From assembly GCF_014196925.1 (NCBI RefSeq), contig NZ_JACIEN010000002.1, positions 784,451 to 848,450 on the forward strand: 64,000 bases of DNA. Direction: 5' to 3'. The position numbers were made by a program, and so were the translations under genes. Below the pieces are notes generated by a model that saw nothing but the letters and a program-made list of their open reading frames with translations, had not been told where the DNA came from and did not search any database. Source of the DNA: Chelatococcus caeni. Lineage in GTDB: Bacteria; Pseudomonadota; Alphaproteobacteria; Rhizobiales; Beijerinckiaceae. Position 1 is the first letter of the stretch. Every line of letters starts with the position of its first letter. This document shows, in pieces, positions 63,901-64,000 of the stretch.

Positions 63901-64000
63901 GCTCGCCGGGTCCATGAGCGTCGCGGAGCTGCTGGCGGCGGTGCAGGGGGCGCAGTCGCGGCTCCTGCCGCACCAGCACCTGAGCCTGAGCGAGATCCAG
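57905..64000 (+). CDS. Nonribosomal peptide synthetase, A-T-C-A-T-C(...), 3' end outside window
   Basis: An uninterrupted frame of 2,032 codons to the right edge. Module 1: adenylation (about residues 30-535; YTSGSTGRPKG at 191, YRTGD, NGKIDRKAL at 523) and a carrier domain with Ser579 in GGHSL. Module 2: condensation from about 633 (HHIAGDG at 764-770), adenylation from about 1100 (YTSGSTGQPKG near 1245, NGKLDRRAL near 1579) and a carrier domain with Ser1637 in GGDSI. A second condensation domain starts near 1707 (PLTPLQEGLLFH) with HHILLDG at 1844-1850 and is cut. There is no N-terminal condensation domain, so this is a chain-initiating enzyme. The acidic residue of the A4 region (Asp235-type) is kept in both A domains, as for alpha-amino acids; the residues themselves cannot be named. 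Confidence 0.95.
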   Translation, partial: MNRAVHPAEGRVAAEARLPHGWNATAHALPAAHLAQLFEAQVARSPAAPALILEDGTLDYATLDARANRLAHHLIGLGIGPDDFVGLALPRDAGMVAALLAVLKAGAAYLPLDPDYPPERLAYMVGDAAPALVLTAAGSEPLLAAIAPGQRRLQIDTPAMAQTLAAAPATAPAEGDRRQPVQAGHAAYLVYTSGSTGRPKGVVGLQGAMTNRLAWIGSACPFGAGERVLARTSLNFIDGSTELLGVLLNGAAMVMVEAEAARDVAGLVAAIRRFGITRLTVVPSLLAALLDIGESEDLAGCRTWVTSGEALPPALAARFAARLPKARLYNFYGSSEATGDSLYGLCSAGDVGIGSPIWNTRIHVLDDRLSRVGPGVAGELYIGGAGLARGYHGRPELTAERFVADPFGPPGARLYRTGDVVRQRADGTLEFIGRTDHQVKIRGVRVEPGEVEAALAGHPAVARCVVVARDGAAGDKELVAYVVPCPGAAVESRMLRAHLAARLPEAMVPRLFVPLPALPLTPNGKIDRKALPAPAVVPAATGRRARDAREETLCALFAEVLGLGAVGIDDDFFGLGGHSLSAARLVNRIRRQFGVGVTLRDLFAAPTVAGLAGRIGGARDERPPLGPQERPASIPLSHAQQRLWFLHQLGEGQGAAYHLPFAVRLHGFLDIAALRLALADVVARHESLRTVFAESDGVPRQVVLPAAGIVPELPRLHGDCAAQELPAALAEAAGRPFDLSRDLPLRADLFALGPGQHVLLLTLHHIAGDGASLAPLWRDLAAAYDARRHGRAPALPPLPVQYADYTLWQAALLGPADAPDSPLARELAHWRGVLAGMPAAIDLPGDRPRPLRGSGEGGLVPVVVPAAVHARLRELARSANASPFMVLQAVLAALLGRLGAGTDIAIGAPVAGRGDEALDDLVGFFVNTLVLRVDTAGDPSLRTLLARVRDIDLEAFAHQDLPFDRLVDALEPERSLSRHPLVQVVLSLEPGAEETIRLPGLAAEPFAVPLGTAKFDLAFELGETHGPDMAPAGIVGTLEYSRDLFDPETAALIAERFVRLLGAAVAAPDRPLADMDLLSAGERERLARLGRGAAVAVPQALGTMQAAFAAQVAARPQAVALRCAGEVLTYAALDRKASALARRLARLGGGPERRIAVLIERSADLVVATLAVLKAGAAFVPLNLADPPARQRQVVAETGALAVVTDNVAAAAALGDVPVVPADMAEESDAEEPFFVAGAPDDLAYVMYTSGSTGQPKGIGVSHRNVLHLVHDRCWGEAEHARVLLHSPYAFDATTYELWVPLLSGGEIVVAPPGPLDPATLQRLIAEERLTAAFLTTSLFNLVAAENPACLQPLGAVWTGGDAASPAAVRAVRAHCPATRIVNAYGPTEGTMFATFHVLAPDEALDGGIAIGRPRDNVTVHVLDEKLAPVGLGVPGELYIGGCGVARGYPGRPDLTAARFIADPFGPPGARLYRTGDIVRWRRDGTLAFVGRVDQQVKIRGFRIEPGEIETVLAARPDVGQCAVVVREDRPGDKRLVAYVVGAAGQRPEAGALRLALAAELPSYMVPSAIVILDALPLNANGKLDRRALPAPELEKPAEGRGPRDGREALLCALFREVLGLAEVGIDDGFFALGGDSIMSIQLVSRARRAGLQFTPRDVFAEKTVARLAAVATEAPPPRTPSDVLLSGLSQAEVSGLEREIAGLADVWPLTPLQEGLLFHALYDGVGPDVYTVQLVLELEGRLEAAALKKAAERLVERHANLRASFRHRGLSRPVAVVVDGAGPQWQEIDLSGAGDGEAALAAWLAGDRARRFDLETAPLIRFALLRHGGEGEAARHSLVVTNHHILLDGWSMPVLVKELFALYRDEGRALPRVAPYRDYLAWLAGQDREAARAAFAAELAGLEEPTRLAGGHGPAAGEAGAVTLELDEAETAALQGLARGSEVTLNTVVQAAWAILLGHQTGRDDVVFGVTVSGRPAELAGVEAMVGLFINTVPARVRLAGSMSVAELLAAVQGAQSRLLPHQHLSLSEIQ

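Noticed and set aside
57554..63979. Minus-strand open frame of 2,141 codons
   Set aside because: It is the antisense shadow of the NRPS in very GC-rich DNA; it has no domains and a low-complexity His/Arg/Ala-rich composition.

Overview
The window is 64 kb of very GC-rich DNA with dense operons, many TRAP, TTT and ABC importers and six GntR/FCD-type regulators. This pattern fits a metabolically versatile alphaproteobacterium, probably of the Hyphomicrobiales (rhizobia-like); the taxon is an inference from gene content. No tRNA, rRNA, CRISPR array, insertion sequence or phage gene was seen. About 50 protein genes fill nearly all of the sequence. One is cut at the left edge (SMP-30/gluconolactonase) and one at the right edge (a nonribosomal peptide synthetase).

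Region 1 (1-20.8 kb) is an acid-sugar and carboxylate catabolism region. It holds an SMP-30 lactonase divergent from a complete TTT transporter (tctC-tctB-tctA) with an ABM monooxygenase. A LacI regulator is divergent from a TRAP system followed by an Ldh2-family dehydrogenase and an RraA-family aldolase. A UxaA/GarD-type dehydratase is divergent from a second TRAP system with an enolase-superfamily dehydratase. The last part has a GntR protein with two DNA-binding domains, a second RraA protein, a FadR-type regulator, an orphan TctC binding protein and a DapA-family lyase.

Region 2 (20.9-27.1 kb, minus strand) is a three-gene polysaccharide-synthase-like operon (zinc-ribbon TackOD1-type protein, processive GT2 glycosyltransferase, HlyD-like membrane-fusion protein) next to a copper-type P-type ATPase.

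Region 3 (27.3-37.2 kb, plus strand) is a coherent alginate-oligosaccharide utilisation locus. It comprises a GntR regulator, an AlgS/AlgM1/AlgM2/AlgQ-like ABC importer, a PL15 exo-oligoalginate lyase of 776 residues with His311 and Tyr365, an SDR next to it (likely DEH reductase) and a cytoplasmic SGNH esterase that could remove O-acetyl groups.

Region 4 (37.2-46.6 kb, minus strand) is an amino-acid or cyclic-imide catabolic cluster. It has a polar-amino-acid ABC importer split around a DapA-family enzyme and a 962-residue oxidoreductase that fuses all three subunits of the HcnABC/opine-oxidase/D-hydroxyproline-dehydrogenase type, plus two GntR regulators and a dihydropyrimidinase.

Region 5 (46.7-51.1 kb, minus strand) is a tight five-gene operon that looks like a sulfation module: a membrane-anchored arylsulfotransferase-like propeller, two uncharacterised membrane proteins, a sulfotransferase, and an APS-kinase-like domain fused to an NMNAT-like nucleotidyltransferase. 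With the TackOD1 operon, it is the best candidate here for an undescribed system.

Region 6 (51.3-64 kb) has an arylmalonate-decarboxylase-like racemase-family enzyme divergent from a third TRAP system with its own GntR regulator, then an LLM-class flavin monooxygenase, then an NRPS (A-T-C-A-T-C...) that runs off the right edge.
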